64,000 nucleotides of DNA from Tsukamurella pulmonis (GCF_900103175.1 NZ_FNLF01000002.1:2990136-3054135), one strand, 5' to 3'. Shown: positions 41,227 through 50,340, counted from the first letter of the stretch. The notes: generated by a model not told the origin, from the sequence alone. Numbers and translations are program-made.

Positions 41227-42177
41227 TCAGGCGAGGACGGCGTCCCGGGCCAGGGCGGCGGCACCGAGCATGCCGGCGCGTTCGCCGAGCTCCGTCGCGC
41301 GGATCCTGGCCTTGCGCCGGTACTTGCCGCCGGTGACCTGCCGGGCGTAGTGCTCGCGGGCGTCGTCGAGGAACAGGCGCGAGGACGCGCCCACGCCGCC
41401 GGAGAGCACGATGAGGTCCGGGTCGTAGACGTCGCTCACGATCGCCAGGCCGATGCCGAGCCAGCGGGCCAGCTCGCCCACCGCCTCCTGCGCCACCGGG
41501 TCGCCCGCCTCGGCGGCCGCCGCGACCTTGCGCCCGGTCAGCGAGCCCGGGTCGTCGGCGAGCTCGCGCGCGAGCAGCACGCCGCGCGAGCCCTTCGGAC
41601 CCATCAGGTCGATCGCGGTCTCCACCAGCGCGGTCCCGCTGCAGTAGCGCTCCCAGCACCCGGATTTGCCGCAGTCGCACGGCCGACCGTCGGGCACCAC
41701 CTGCAGGTGCCCGAGCTCGGGAGCGACCCCGAACGCCCCGCGGTAGAGCTCACCGTCGATGAGCAGGCCCGCGCCGATTCCGGTGCCGAGGGCCACGACG
41801 CAGGTCACCTGCGACTGCCGGGCGGGGCCGTGCACGTACTCGGCCCACGCGGCGGCGTTCGCGTCGTGCTCCATGATCACGGGCAGGCCGATCCGGGCGG
41901 ACATCTCGGCGGGCACCGCAGCCTCGCGCCAGGGCAGGTGCGGCGCGAAGGCGACCCGTTGCCGCGCGGGATCGAGGAAGCCGGCGACGGCCAGGCCCAC
42001 GGCCCGCACGTCGTGCTCCACGCACAGCTCCTGCACCACACGATCGAGGCAGTTCTCCAGCGCCGCTGCGCTGCGCGGGGTCTCGGCCCGCACCGTGTCG
42101 ATGACGGTGCCGTCGTCCGTCACGACGCCGGCCCGGACGGAGGTGCCGCCGATGTCGATGCCGATCGTCAGCGTCAT
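41227..42177 (-). CDS. ROK-family glucokinase
   Basis: A 316-residue sugar kinase with the ATP motif GIDIGGTSVRAGVV, sugar-binding EHDANAAAW and ALGTGIGAGLLIDG. The ROK zinc site is CDCGKSGCWERYCSG. The full length and lack of a DNA-binding domain make a kinase rather than a regulator likely. ATG 42177 overlaps the upstream gene (ATGA). Confidence 0.92.
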   Translation of the reverse strand: MTLTIGIDIGGTSVRAGVVTDDGTVIDTVRAETPRSAAALENCLDRVVQELCVEHDVRAVGLAVAGFLDPARQRVAFAPHLPWREAAVPAEMSARIGLPVIMEHDANAAAWAEYVHGPARQSQVTCVVALGTGIGAGLLIDGELYRGAFGVAPELGHLQVVPDGRPCDCGKSGCWERYCSGTALVETAIDLMGPKGSRGVLLARELADDPGSLTGRKVAAAAEAGDPVAQEAVGELARWLGIGLAIVSDVYDPDLIVLSGGVGASSRLFLDDAREHYARQVTGGKYRRKARIRATELGERAGMLGAAALARDAVLA

Positions 42178-42620
42178 GCGGGCGGGTCCTCCTCGGAGCC
42201 GGTCAGCCGGATGTCGATGCGCTCGTAGCCGCCCGCCTGCGACGACGGTGCGGGCGGCGCGGGGTCCGGTGCTTCCTGGGCCTCCTCCGCGGGCGTCGCA
42301 CCGACCGTGGAGAGGTAGTCGGCGGCGACGGCGGCAGCGGTGATCCGGGCGCTGCCCAGCAGCTCCTCGGCGAGGCGCAGCAGGTCGGCGAGCACCTCGT
42401 CGGCGAAGTGCCCGAAGGACTTCGAGGCCTCCGCGGCGAAGGGCTCGATGTGCCGGGCCACGACGCCCCCGAGCGCGCAGAGGCGGCACGCGCCGGGATC
42501 TCCCTCCGGGTGGGCGGAGTGCTCGGCGAGCGCGGCCGCGATCCAGGGCCGGACCGTCTCGAACAGGCGGGCCGCGGAGGAGAGGAACTCCTCGGACGGG
42601 TCGGGGGTGGGATCAACCAC
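42174..42620 (-). CDS. Rv2183c-like hypothetical protein
   Basis: A 148-residue mostly helical protein starting MVDPTPDPSEEFLSSAARLFE, with an isolated CRLC pair (ACRLCALGGVVARH) and a Pro/Ala-rich acidic C-terminal tail. No recognised domain or function. It overlaps the ArsA-like gene by 8 nt and the glucokinase by 4 nt. This places it firmly in one operon with the START-like genes. Confidence 0.75.
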   Translation of the reverse strand: MVDPTPDPSEEFLSSAARLFETVRPWIAAALAEHSAHPEGDPGACRLCALGGVVARHIEPFAAEASKSFGHFADEVLADLLRLAEELLGSARITAAAVAADYLSTVGATPAEEAQEAPDPAPPAPSSQAGGYERIDIRLTGSEEDPPA

Positions 42621-43839
42621 GGGGCCACACCTCCGGATCGGGGACGAAGCTCACGCGCAACTCCCCTTCCTCGTAGGTCGCACCGGCGACGACGCAGCGA
42701 CGCAGCACCGACGGTAGCCGCATCCGGCGCCGCACACCCTGCGCTTCGACGACGACGTCCTCCTCGACCCGGCCCAGCCCGATCGTGGTGGGGTCCACCA
42801 GCGGCAGCGCGATCGACCACTCGTAGCGGGCGTCGAGTCCCGCGCCGCCGACGGCGCGCACCACGGGCTCGGGCACCACCGCGGGCGCGGCGTCCAGGAT
42901 CGCCGCGACGTCCCAGGTCAGGGCTGCCGCCGCGGCTGCGGTCAGCAGCGGCTCCGTCGCCTCGGCCGCCTCGATGACGGGGCGCTCGAGCACCGTCGCC
43001 ACCGCGGCGAGCGCCTCCCGCGCATCGTCCTGCGCGGCGACCCGCGCGCCCACGAGCCGGACCGCCGGGTGGGGCAGGTCCAGCGCGAACCGGTCGTCGA
43101 CCTCGATGAGGCGGTTGAGCACGAGCGCCACGGGCCGCAGGCCCAGCACCTCGAGCGCCGCGAGCTCGGCGCGCGCGAGGGCGGGACGGCCGCCGTCGCC
43201 GGTCACGACGTGCACCAGTTCGAGCGCCGCGCGGTCGGCGACGAACGCCGCCAGCTGATCGGCGAGGCCGGCCAGCGGTTCGGCGAGCAGGAGCGCGGCC
43301 AGCGAACCGGCGGCGGGCCCGGACGCGGGGCCCGAGAGCCGGACGTGCCGCGGCCAGACCCGTTCGAGGTACGCGGCCAGCGACGCGGGTGCCGTGAGCA
43401 GGGAGACCAGGCCGTCGAACGCGGGGCCGTCGACGACGACGGTGCGGTACTCCCCCGCGTCCACGTGCCCGCGCACGGCGCGCAGCACGAGGAGGTGCTC
43501 GGCGTCCGCGAGGCCCGTCAGCTCGGGCGGTTCGAGGGCGAAAGGATCGAAGCCGCCTGCGGGATCGCTGTTCCCGCCCGCGATTCCGCGGCCCGCGCGG
43601 ACCGTCGTGGACAGCCCGTCCCACCACTGCGCCAGCAGTTCGACGGGGTTGAGGTGCACGTGATCGAAGGGCCCGGCACCGTCGGCGAGGAGCGGATCGA
43701 CCGTCCGTCCGATGGTGACCAGCAGGGTGCGCCCGCGCGCCGCGGCCGACGCGGCGAGCGCGGTCGCCACGGTGGTGCGGCCCGCTCCCCCGGCACCGGA
43801 CACCAGCAGCAGGCGGGTCGCGGAACCCTCCCCGGACAT
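42613..43839 (-). CDS. ArsA/GET3-like ATPase with altered P-loop
   Basis: A 408-residue protein, orthologue by position of Rv2184c. The N-terminus has a deviant P-loop GAGGAGRTTVATA in which the usual Walker A lysine of GKTT is arginine. A later VVVDGPAFDGL strand fits Walker B, and the C-terminal ArsA/HSP20-like β-domain reads ARYEWSIALPLVDP. The canonical ArsA signature lysine is also absent, so ATP hydrolysis may be weak. Start ATG 43839 shares one base with the upstream stop. Confidence 0.82.
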   Translation of the reverse strand: MSGEGSATRLLLVSGAGGAGRTTVATALAASAAARGRTLLVTIGRTVDPLLADGAGPFDHVHLNPVELLAQWWDGLSTTVRAGRGIAGGNSDPAGGFDPFALEPPELTGLADAEHLLVLRAVRGHVDAGEYRTVVVDGPAFDGLVSLLTAPASLAAYLERVWPRHVRLSGPASGPAAGSLAALLLAEPLAGLADQLAAFVADRAALELVHVVTGDGGRPALARAELAALEVLGLRPVALVLNRLIEVDDRFALDLPHPAVRLVGARVAAQDDAREALAAVATVLERPVIEAAEATEPLLTAAAAAALTWDVAAILDAAPAVVPEPVVRAVGGAGLDARYEWSIALPLVDPTTIGLGRVEEDVVVEAQGVRRRMRLPSVLRRCVVAGATYEEGELRVSFVPDPEVWPRG

Positions 43840-44303
43840 CAGGATTGCGCCGCCGACTCGCCCTCGACGTGGCGCTTGAGCTCCTTGAGGGCGGTGTCCG
43901 TGATGGCCTTCTCGGCCTTGCGCCGGAGCATCCCGAGCATCGGGATCTGCAGGGTGACCTCGAGCGTGTAGGTGACCGTGGTGCCCGCGCCGTCGGCGGT
44001 GGGCGTCAGGTCGTAGCGGCCGTGCTGGGTGCTCTGCAGCGTGCTCGCCGCGAGGTCCCACTCGACCGACCGGCCGCCGGGGGCCCAGCGGTACTCGAGC
44101 TCGTAGGTGTCGCGCAGGAAACCCTCCTCCAGCACGAACCGCACGCGCCGCGGCCGGCCGTCGGCCGTGGTCTCCAGGACCGTCACCTCGCGGGCCGCGG
44201 AGACCCATTCGGGGTAGCGGTCGAACGCGGAGATCGCGGCCATGATCGATTCGGGCGGCGCCGCGATGACGATGGACTCACGGGTGCGCTCCGCGTCAGA
44301 CAC
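43839..44303 (-). CDS. SRPBCC (START-like) protein, Rv2185c type
   Basis: A 154-residue lipid/polyketide-binding fold protein. It begins with ESIVIAAPPESIMAAISAFDRYPEWV, the typical helix-grip start, and ends with an amphipathic helix (EKAITDTALKELKRHVEGE). Likely binds a hydrophobic ligand; which one is unknown. GTG 44303 overlaps the upstream related gene by 8 nt. Confidence 0.87.
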   Translation of the reverse strand: MSDAERTRESIVIAAPPESIMAAISAFDRYPEWVSAAREVTVLETTADGRPRRVRFVLEEGFLRDTYELEYRWAPGGRSVEWDLAASTLQSTQHGRYDLTPTADGAGTTVTYTLEVTLQIPMLGMLRRKAEKAITDTALKELKRHVEGESAAQS

Positions 44304-44697
44304 CGTTCACCTCCCCGACGGCGGGCGCTGCCGGGCCGCCGAGTACCCGGTCGGCCTCGGCGGTGAATTTCACGTCGAACATCACGTCGTGCCCGCGAAC
44401 CCGGCGCTCGCGCACGTCGGCGACGATCCGCTCGGGCGACATCGGCGAGGCCGGCTCGGCGTGCAGGAAGTAGTGCAGCAGACTCCCGTCCAGGTGCGGC
44501 TCGATCCAGAACTCCGAGGTCCCGGTGACGGCACCGTCGACCTTCCACCGGATGCCGAGCTCGCCCCGGTCCTCGGTGACGGTCAGGCGCAGGTCGGGGA
44601 ACCAACCGCGCCACCGCTGCGCGCCCGCCATCGCGGCGGCCACGGCACTCGGGTGGGCGGCGACGAACGCGACGTCGGCCACTTGGATGGTGCTCAC
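44296..44697 (-). CDS. SRPBCC-like protein, Rv2186c type
   Basis: A 133-residue START-like protein (ADVAFVAAHPSAVAAAM, RWRGWFPDLRL, FWIEPHLDGSLLHYFLH). Together with the previous gene it makes a tandem pair conserved in mycobacteria. Start oddity: AGGAGG directly abuts the annotated GTG 44697, leaving no spacer. An ATC four codons in would be better spaced, and GTG 44682 is further away. Leaderless or non-canonical initiation is possible. Confidence 0.78.
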   Translation of the reverse strand: MSTIQVADVAFVAAHPSAVAAAMAGAQRWRGWFPDLRLTVTEDRGELGIRWKVDGAVTGTSEFWIEPHLDGSLLHYFLHAEPASPMSPERIVADVRERRVRGHDVMFDVKFTAEADRVLGGPAAPAVGEVNGV

Positions 44698-44819
44698 CTC
44701 CTAAGCTTCACACATCCGCCTCCGGGGCGGACGGTGCCGGGTCGGTTCGGGCCCGGAAGGCGTGACGAACCGCGGTGTAAGGTTCACCACAACACCACCG
44801 TTTGCGACCCGGAGGATTC

Positions 44820-46622
44820 GTGCGCGAGATAAGCGTTCCCGCCAACTACACCATCGACCCCGCGGCGACCACGGTCGACGTCGTCTTCGAGGCGGCCCGC
44901 ACCGACCCGGACGGCGTCCGGGTCAAGCGCCTCGTCGCGGGCACCTGGGAGCCGGTGACGTGCAAGCAGTACGAGCAGGAGATCCTCGGCGTCGCCAAGG
45001 GCCTCGTCGCGCAGGGAGTCAAGCCTGGCGACCGCGTCGCCCTCGTCTGCTCCACCCGGTACGAGTGGCCGCTGATGGACTTCGCGATCTGGGCGATCGG
45101 CGCGGTGACGGTGCCCGTGTACGAGACCAGCTCGTCGGGCCAGATCGACTGGATCCTCGAGGATTCCGATGCGACGCTCCTCATCATCGAGGGAGAGAAG
45201 CAGGCCGCCGAGGTCGCCGAGCTCACGAACCTGCACAAGGTGCAGCGGGTGCTGCAAATCGAGCCGAAGGACGGTGAGAAGGGTGCCGTCGAGACCCTCA
45301 CCGCCGAGGGTGAGGGCGTCACCGACGAGCAGGTCCACGCCGGTCGCGCGGGCGTCAAGGCGGACGACCTCGCGACGCTGATCTACACCTCGGGGACCAC
45401 GGGCCGGCCCAAGGGCTGCGAGCTCATGCACTCGAACCTGATGAGCGAGTCCGACGCGATCCTGGCCTCGCCCTTCGGCAACGCCATCCGCGGCGGTTCC
45501 AACGTGATGTTCCTGCCGCTGGCGCACGTGCTGGCGCGGGCCGTGAACATCGCCTGCTTCAAGGGCGGCGCGGTCGTCGGCCACTTCAACGACACCAAGA
45601 ACCTGGTGCCGCAGTTCTCGATCTTCCAGCCCACGCTCATCCTCTCGGTGCCGCGCGTCTTCGAGAAGGTCTACGCCTCGGCGCAGCAGAGCGCCGTCGA
45701 CGGTGGCAAGGGCAAGATCTTCGAGGCCGCCGCGCAGACCGCCATCGAGTACAGCCAGGCGCAGGACGAGGGCGGCGCCGGCCTGCTGCTCAAGGCCAAG
45801 CACGCCCTGTTCGACAAGCTGGTCTACGGCAAGCTCAAGGCCGCGCTCGGCGGCAACTGCAAGGTCGCGATCTCCGGTGGCGCTCCCCTGGGCGCCCGCC
45901 TCGGCCACTTCTTCCGCGGCATCGGAGTCACGGTGATGGAGGGCTACGGCCTCACCGAGACCACCGCGGCGATCACCGTCAACGTCGAGGGCGCGCAGAA
46001 GATCGGCACCGTCGGGCGACCGCTCGCCGGGCAGGCCGCGAAGATCGCCGAGGACGGCGAGATCCTGCTCAAGGGCTCCGTCGTCTTCCGCGGCTACTGG
46101 CGCAACGAGGAGGCCACCAAGGCCGCGATCGAGGACGGCTGGTTCCACACGGGCGATCTCGGCTCGATCGACGACGACGGCTACCTCTCGATCACGGGCC
46201 GCAAGAAGGAACTGATCGTCACCGCGGGCGGCAAGAACGTCTCCCCCGCCGGCCTCGAGGACGCCCTGCGCAGCAACCCGCTGATCTCGCAGGCGATGGT
46301 CGTCGGCGATGCGCAGCCCTTCATCGCCGCACTGGTGACCATCGACCCGGAGGCCTTCCCGCAGTGGAAGTCCGCCAACGGCAAGCCCGAGTCGGCCACC
46401 GTCGCCGACCTGCGCAACGATCCCGACCTGGTCGCCGCGATCGACAAGGCCGTCGCCGTCGCCAACGACACGGTCTCCAAGGCCGAGGCCATCAAGAAGG
46501 TGCGCATCCTGCCCGAGGACTTCTCCGAGGAGACCGGTGAGATGACGCCCACCATGAAGGTCAAGCGGAACGTCGTCTCGCAGAAGTACGCCGACGACAT
46601 CGCCGAGATCTACGCGAAGTAG
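44820..46622 (+). CDS. fadD15: Long-chain fatty acid--CoA ligase FadD15
   Basis: AMP-forming acyl-CoA synthetase of 600 residues. It shows the P-loop-like YTSGTTGRPKGCELMH, the EGYGLTETTAA motif, the FHTGDLGSIDDDGYLSITGRKKE block and the C-terminal PTMKVKR with catalytic lysine. Orthologue of Rv2187. GTG 44820 follows CGGAGGATT; an in-frame start at 44802 lies before this ribosome site. Confidence 0.94.
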   Translation: MREISVPANYTIDPAATTVDVVFEAARTDPDGVRVKRLVAGTWEPVTCKQYEQEILGVAKGLVAQGVKPGDRVALVCSTRYEWPLMDFAIWAIGAVTVPVYETSSSGQIDWILEDSDATLLIIEGEKQAAEVAELTNLHKVQRVLQIEPKDGEKGAVETLTAEGEGVTDEQVHAGRAGVKADDLATLIYTSGTTGRPKGCELMHSNLMSESDAILASPFGNAIRGGSNVMFLPLAHVLARAVNIACFKGGAVVGHFNDTKNLVPQFSIFQPTLILSVPRVFEKVYASAQQSAVDGGKGKIFEAAAQTAIEYSQAQDEGGAGLLLKAKHALFDKLVYGKLKAALGGNCKVAISGGAPLGARLGHFFRGIGVTVMEGYGLTETTAAITVNVEGAQKIGTVGRPLAGQAAKIAEDGEILLKGSVVFRGYWRNEEATKAAIEDGWFHTGDLGSIDDDGYLSITGRKKELIVTAGGKNVSPAGLEDALRSNPLISQAMVVGDAQPFIAALVTIDPEAFPQWKSANGKPESATVADLRNDPDLVAAIDKAVAVANDTVSKAEAIKKVRILPEDFSEETGEMTPTMKVKRNVVSQKYADDIAEIYAK

Positions 46623-46636
46623 TCACCGAACGTCGA

Positions 46637-46666
46637 ACCGCCGCACCGGACTTCCGGTGCGGCGGT
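46637..46666 (+). terminator. Terminator after fadD15
   Basis: A 13-bp perfect stem (ACCGCCGCACCGG, 46637-46649, with 46654-46666) and ACTT loop, 15 nt after the stop codon, followed by GTCGTTTCT. Confidence 0.85.
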
Positions 46667-46707
46667 GTCGTTTCTCCTGCCCGACGGTGCCCGCCCGGAG
46701 CCCGGTC

Positions 46708-46762
46708 TTCGGTGCGTTCCGTCGGCGACACGCCGGGGAGCGACCGACGGAACGCACCGAGG
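46708..46762 (-). terminator. Second inverted repeat, probable terminator of pimB
   Basis: CGGTGCGTTCCGTCGG (46710-46725) pairs perfectly with 46744-46759 around an 18-nt loop, 31 bp beyond the pimB stop on the minus strand. It lacks a T-run, as is common for actinobacterial terminators. Confidence 0.6.
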
Positions 46763-46792
46763 ATCGCCCGGCGGTGCGGATCAGCCCACGGA

Positions 46793-47923
46793 TCAGTACG
46801 GGTTGAGGAGGGTCTGGAGGCGGTGGCCGAGGCGGCGCCAGTCGAAGTGCTCGGCGACGAGCTCGCGCCCGCGGGCGCCCATCTTCGCGGCGCGCTCGGG
46901 GTCGGCGAGCACGCCGGCGACGGCGTCGGCGATCGCCTCGACGTCGCGCCCGGGCACCACGTGGCCGGACTCGCCCTCCCACACGGTCTCGGGGGCGCCG
47001 CCGGAGTCGCCTGCCACGACGGGCTTGCCGGTCGCGGAGGCCTCCAGGAAGACGATGCCGAGCCCTTCCACGTCCAGGCCCGCGCCGCGGGTGCGGCAGG
47101 GCATGGCGAAGACGTCGCCGAGGTTGTGGTGCGCGGCGAGCTCGTCGAACGGGACCGTGCCGGTGAAGATCACCTGCTCCTCGACGCCCACCTGCCGCAC
47201 CAGCTTGTGCAGCGTCTCGGCGTAGGGCCCGCCGCCGACGATCACGAGCTTCGCGCCGGGCACCTGCGCGCGGATGCGCGGGAGCGCCCGGATCAGCATG
47301 TCCTGGCCCTTGCGGGGAACGAGCCGCGACAGGCACAGCACGACGGGCTCGTCGTCCCCCAGCCCGTACCGGGCGCGCAGGCTCGCGCGGGCGGCGTCGT
47401 CGGGCTTGAAGACGTCCGTGTCCACGCCGGGCGGCAGGTGCTCCAGCGCGGCCCGCGGGCCGAACGCGGCGGCGAACCGGCCGCGGGTGTACTTGCTGAC
47501 GTACGTGATCACGTCGGTGGTGTCGCCGATCCGGCGCAGGCAGGCGCGCGAGGGCGGCAGCATCGACCAGCCGACCTCATGGCCGTGCGTGGAGGCGACG
47601 GTGCGCAGCGCACCCGCGTCCTTGAGTGGAGCACCGAGCAGGGCCAGCGGCGCGGCGGCGCCGAACCAGACGGTCTCGATGTCGCGGGAGCGCACCAGGT
47701 CCCGGGCGCGGGAAAGAGCATCGGGCGTGGGCAACAGCAGCGTCGTGGGGTGGCGCACCACCTCGAAGGGCTGCGCGGCGTCGTACTCCTCGCTGTCGCG
47801 CCACCGCGAGGCGTAGACGACGAGCTCATCGGCGGGCAACTGCCGGACGAAGGCCTGGAGGTAGGTCTGGATGCCTCCGGGGCGGGGCGGGAAGTCGTTG
47901 GTGACCAGCAGCGTGCGCGGCAT
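46793..47923 (-). CDS. pimB: GDP-mannose-dependent PIM mannosyltransferase PimB'
   Basis: GT4 glycosyltransferase adding the second mannose to phosphatidylinositol mannoside at the inner membrane face. The 376-residue product has VTNDFPPRPGGIQTYL, VLCLSRLVPRKGQD and the EGLGIVFLEASATGKPVV (E-x7-E) motif. Orthologue of Rv2188c. ATG 47923; TAGGCT 11 nt upstream hints at leaderless initiation. With mptA it belongs to the lipomannan pathway. Confidence 0.93.
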   Translation of the reverse strand: MPRTLLVTNDFPPRPGGIQTYLQAFVRQLPADELVVYASRWRDSEEYDAAQPFEVVRHPTTLLLPTPDALSRARDLVRSRDIETVWFGAAAPLALLGAPLKDAGALRTVASTHGHEVGWSMLPPSRACLRRIGDTTDVITYVSKYTRGRFAAAFGPRAALEHLPPGVDTDVFKPDDAARASLRARYGLGDDEPVVLCLSRLVPRKGQDMLIRALPRIRAQVPGAKLVIVGGGPYAETLHKLVRQVGVEEQVIFTGTVPFDELAAHHNLGDVFAMPCRTRGAGLDVEGLGIVFLEASATGKPVVAGDSGGAPETVWEGESGHVVPGRDVEAIADAVAGVLADPERAAKMGARGRELVAEHFDWRRLGHRLQTLLNPY

Positions 47924-47938
47924 GGTGCCCAAGCCTAG

Positions 47939-48982
47939 CTAGAAGCGCACCGCCGAGTTGTACGGCCCCGCGGCGTCGATCGGCACGACCTGCACCGGGA
48001 CGCCGAACGTGGAGGCGTGCACGACCTTTCCGTCGCCGACGTACATGCCGACATGCGTGGCGGCCGAGTAGTAGACGATGATGTCGCCCGGCTGCAGCTC
48101 GCCGCGGGAGACGGGGCGGCCGCCGCTCAGCTGCGCCTGCGAGGTGCGCGGCAGCGACTTGCCGGACTGCTGGTAGGCCCACACCATCAGGCCCGAGCAG
48201 TCGAACTGGCCGGGGCCCGTGCCGCCCCAGGCGTAGGGCATGCCGACGCGGGTCAGCGCGGCGCGCACGGCCGCGAGCTCCGACGTGCTCCCCGGCGGCA
48301 CCTTGCTGGGATCGAACGGCGTGGGCGGCCCGATCAGCGACTGGCGCTGCGCGCCGGTCAGCCGGTCGTAGATGGCCTTGATGCGCGCGACCTCCTGCGC
48401 GAGGCGCGACTTCTTCTGCTTGAGGTCCGTCGCCTTGCGCTCGGCGTCGGTGCGCGTGTTCTCCGCCGCGGTCGCGGCCTCGGCGGCGCGGGTGGCGGCG
48501 GAATCGGCCGCGGCCTTCGACTTCTTGTAGGCGTCGACGGTGGCCACGACGTCACGGTTGATGAAGTCGAGCGTCGACATCTGATCGAGCATCTGCTGCG
48601 GCGAGTCGCTGACGAGCAGCGCGTACGTGCGGTTGGTGCGCGAGCCCTTGTAGTTGGCCACCACCACGGCGTCGATCTGCGGCTGCAACGCCGCCTGCCG
48701 TGCCTTCACCGCGGCGACCTCACGCTTCGCGGCGACCAGCGTGGCATCGGCCGCGCGCTTGGCGGCGGTGGCCTTCTCGGCCTCCTCCTGCGCCGCCTTG
48801 GCCGCCTCGTTCGTGCCCGAAGCCTGCTCGGAGAGCTTCTCGTACTGCTTGAGCGCGGCGTCGGCCGTGTCGGGATCCGCGGTGGCGCTGCCGACCACGG
48901 TCAGCCCGGCCACGAGGGCGAGCGCCGCGGACGCGGCGGAGCCGCGCAGCGCCAGGGAGCGGGTGTGGGAGGTCGATGACAC
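47939..48982 (-). CDS. NlpC/P60 peptidoglycan endopeptidase with coiled-coil domain
   Basis: A 347-residue exported hydrolase like Rv2190c. After the signal peptide (AASAALALVAGLTVVGSATA), residues ~35-200 form a long coiled coil (for example LKQYEKLSEQASGTNEAAKA) as in RipA-type enzymes. The C-terminal NlpC/P60 domain has the catalytic Cys in FDCSGLMVWAY and His in THVGMYVGDGKVVH. GTG 48982 chosen; the frame extends to 49027. It cleaves stem peptides of the wall, and is probably co-transcribed from the riboswitch promoter upstream. Confidence 0.9.
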   Translation of the reverse strand: MSSTSHTRSLALRGSAASAALALVAGLTVVGSATADPDTADAALKQYEKLSEQASGTNEAAKAAQEEAEKATAAKRAADATLVAAKREVAAVKARQAALQPQIDAVVVANYKGSRTNRTYALLVSDSPQQMLDQMSTLDFINRDVVATVDAYKKSKAAADSAATRAAEAATAAENTRTDAERKATDLKQKKSRLAQEVARIKAIYDRLTGAQRQSLIGPPTPFDPSKVPPGSTSELAAVRAALTRVGMPYAWGGTGPGQFDCSGLMVWAYQQSGKSLPRTSQAQLSGGRPVSRGELQPGDIIVYYSAATHVGMYVGDGKVVHASTFGVPVQVVPIDAAGPYNSAVRF

Positions 48983-49043
48983 GGCCGAGCAGGTCCTTCC
49001 AGAGCTGGAGCACGATTGCGAAAGCAACCGTTGCCAGGTTACG

Positions 49044-49724
49044 TCAGTAACGACGGGCGGAGTAGACCGACATCTCGTTGAGCGGGCTCACCTTGACCGG
49101 GATGCCGTAGTTCACCGAGTGGACGACCTTGCCGTTACCGATGTACAGCGCGGCGTGGCTGCCGCCGTTGTAGATCACGATGTCGCCGGCCTGCAGGTCG
49201 GAGATCGGAATCGAGCGACCGCCGCCGAGCTGGCCGTAGCTGTCGCGGGGAACGGTGATGCCGGCCTGCTTCATGGACCAGTAGACCAGGCCCGAGCAGT
49301 CGAACGAATTGGGGCCGGCGGAGCCGTACGAGTAGGGCAGGCCGGTGCGCGACAGCGCGGCCTGCACGACCTTCGCCTTCGCACCGCCGGGGCGCGCACC
49401 CGCAACCGTGGTGACGCCGGGCTTGGGGGCGACGGCCACACCACTGACGACGCCGGGGCGCGCGGAGGTGTTGTGCGTCGCGACGGTCTGCGCGGGCTTG
49501 GCGGCCGGCTTCGCCGCGGGCTTCGCCTTCGCCGCGGGCTTCGCGGCCGGCGCGGGGGCGGGCTTCGCCTTCGGTGCGACGGGGGCCGGCGCCGCGGGGG
49601 CGGGCGCTGCGAACGCGGCGGCCGGAGCCGCGAGGGTACCGATGGTCACGGCGCCTGCTGCGAAGGCACCGCGAGCGGCGGTGGCACCTCGGCTGGGCTG
49701 CGGCTGAAGTCGGTGTTTCGCCAC
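49044..49724 (-). CDS. NlpC/P60 endopeptidase with Ala/Pro/Lys-rich linker
   Basis: A 226-residue exported protein: signal peptide (GAVTIGTLAAPAAAFA), a ~65-residue Ala/Pro/Lys repeat linker, and a C-terminal NlpC/P60 domain with FDCSGLVYW and SHAALYIGNGKVVHS. It likely remodels peptidoglycan and the basic linker could bind wall polymers. GTG 49724 (AGGAG ~12 nt upstream). It lies just behind a ydaO-type riboswitch and 61 nt before the next NlpC/P60 start. Confidence 0.9.
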   Translation of the reverse strand: MAKHRLQPQPSRGATAARGAFAAGAVTIGTLAAPAAAFAAPAPAAPAPVAPKAKPAPAPAAKPAAKAKPAAKPAAKPAQTVATHNTSARPGVVSGVAVAPKPGVTTVAGARPGGAKAKVVQAALSRTGLPYSYGSAGPNSFDCSGLVYWSMKQAGITVPRDSYGQLGGGRSIPISDLQAGDIVIYNGGSHAALYIGNGKVVHSVNYGIPVKVSPLNEMSVYSARRY

Positions 49725-49749
49725 GAAGCGATTCTCCTAAGTTTCTTCC

Positions 49750-49905
49750 CGACCGCCGACCGAGTTAGCTGACGGGTTCGGGCGAGGAAGATGCCCTACC
49801 CCGGAGGCGTGAGCCTCCGGCGATTCACCCCGGATAACGTGTGTGGGTCCCCGGCGAAGCACTGGGGCTTCTTAGGCGGTGACCTCGGGAGACGGGGCGG
49901 CTTTC
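49750..49905 (-). ncRNA. ydaO-type (cyclic di-AMP) riboswitch
   Basis: Read on the minus strand, the leader holds the conserved actinobacterial ydaO core. This includes a GGGGTGAATCGCCGGAGG stem, its partner CCTCCGGGGTAGGGC, then CCCGAACCCGTCAGCTAAC and a GGTCGGCGGTCGGGAAG end segment. This class senses c-di-AMP and commonly precedes wall hydrolase genes, which fits the two NlpC/P60 genes downstream. A -10-like TAATCT occurs at 49940-49935. Boundaries are approximate. Confidence 0.9.
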
Positions 49906-50009
49906 GCCCCGGGCACCTCCGCAAGGTCTCAGAAAGATTACGAAACGGAAACGCACCTGTCTAGCCGGACGCGCCGGTGTGGGCAGAAACGCACAACCCA
50001 CGGTGCATC

Positions 50010-50222
50010 TCAGCCCGCGCGTTTGGCCTGGTCAGGCACGACGCGCAGGCGCGGCAGCATTCCCTCGCCGGCGAACGCGGCGATTGCGTCACTCAGGTCC
50101 GGATCCGCCGTGACCGTGGGGTCCGCGGGCACCTCCAGCGGCCCGAGGAGGAAGCCCACCGAGCAGTCGCCACACGCACGGGGCTTGGCGGGGCAGGTGG
50201 AGCAGTCGATGTGCAGCGCCAT
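50010..50222 (-). CDS. Small double-CxxC protein
   Basis: A 70-residue protein starting MALHIDCSTCPAKPRACGDC, with four cysteines as CxxC/CxxC suggesting zinc binding. A GEGMLPRLRVV end follows. Such short proteins occur widely in actinobacteria without a known role. It is divergent from the exonuclease gene. Confidence 0.7.
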   Translation of the reverse strand: MALHIDCSTCPAKPRACGDCSVGFLLGPLEVPADPTVTADPDLSDAIAAFAGEGMLPRLRVVPDQAKRAG

Positions 50223-50340
50223 GGCGGCGTCCCTTCGTCGTCGGTCTCGATGCCGGCGACGCTAGGCGCGGCGGCTGACAAGTTTCGTGCGCCCGTTCGG
50301 TCCGCGAGAACCTGTCGGTGGGGTGTTCTACGGTCGCGCC

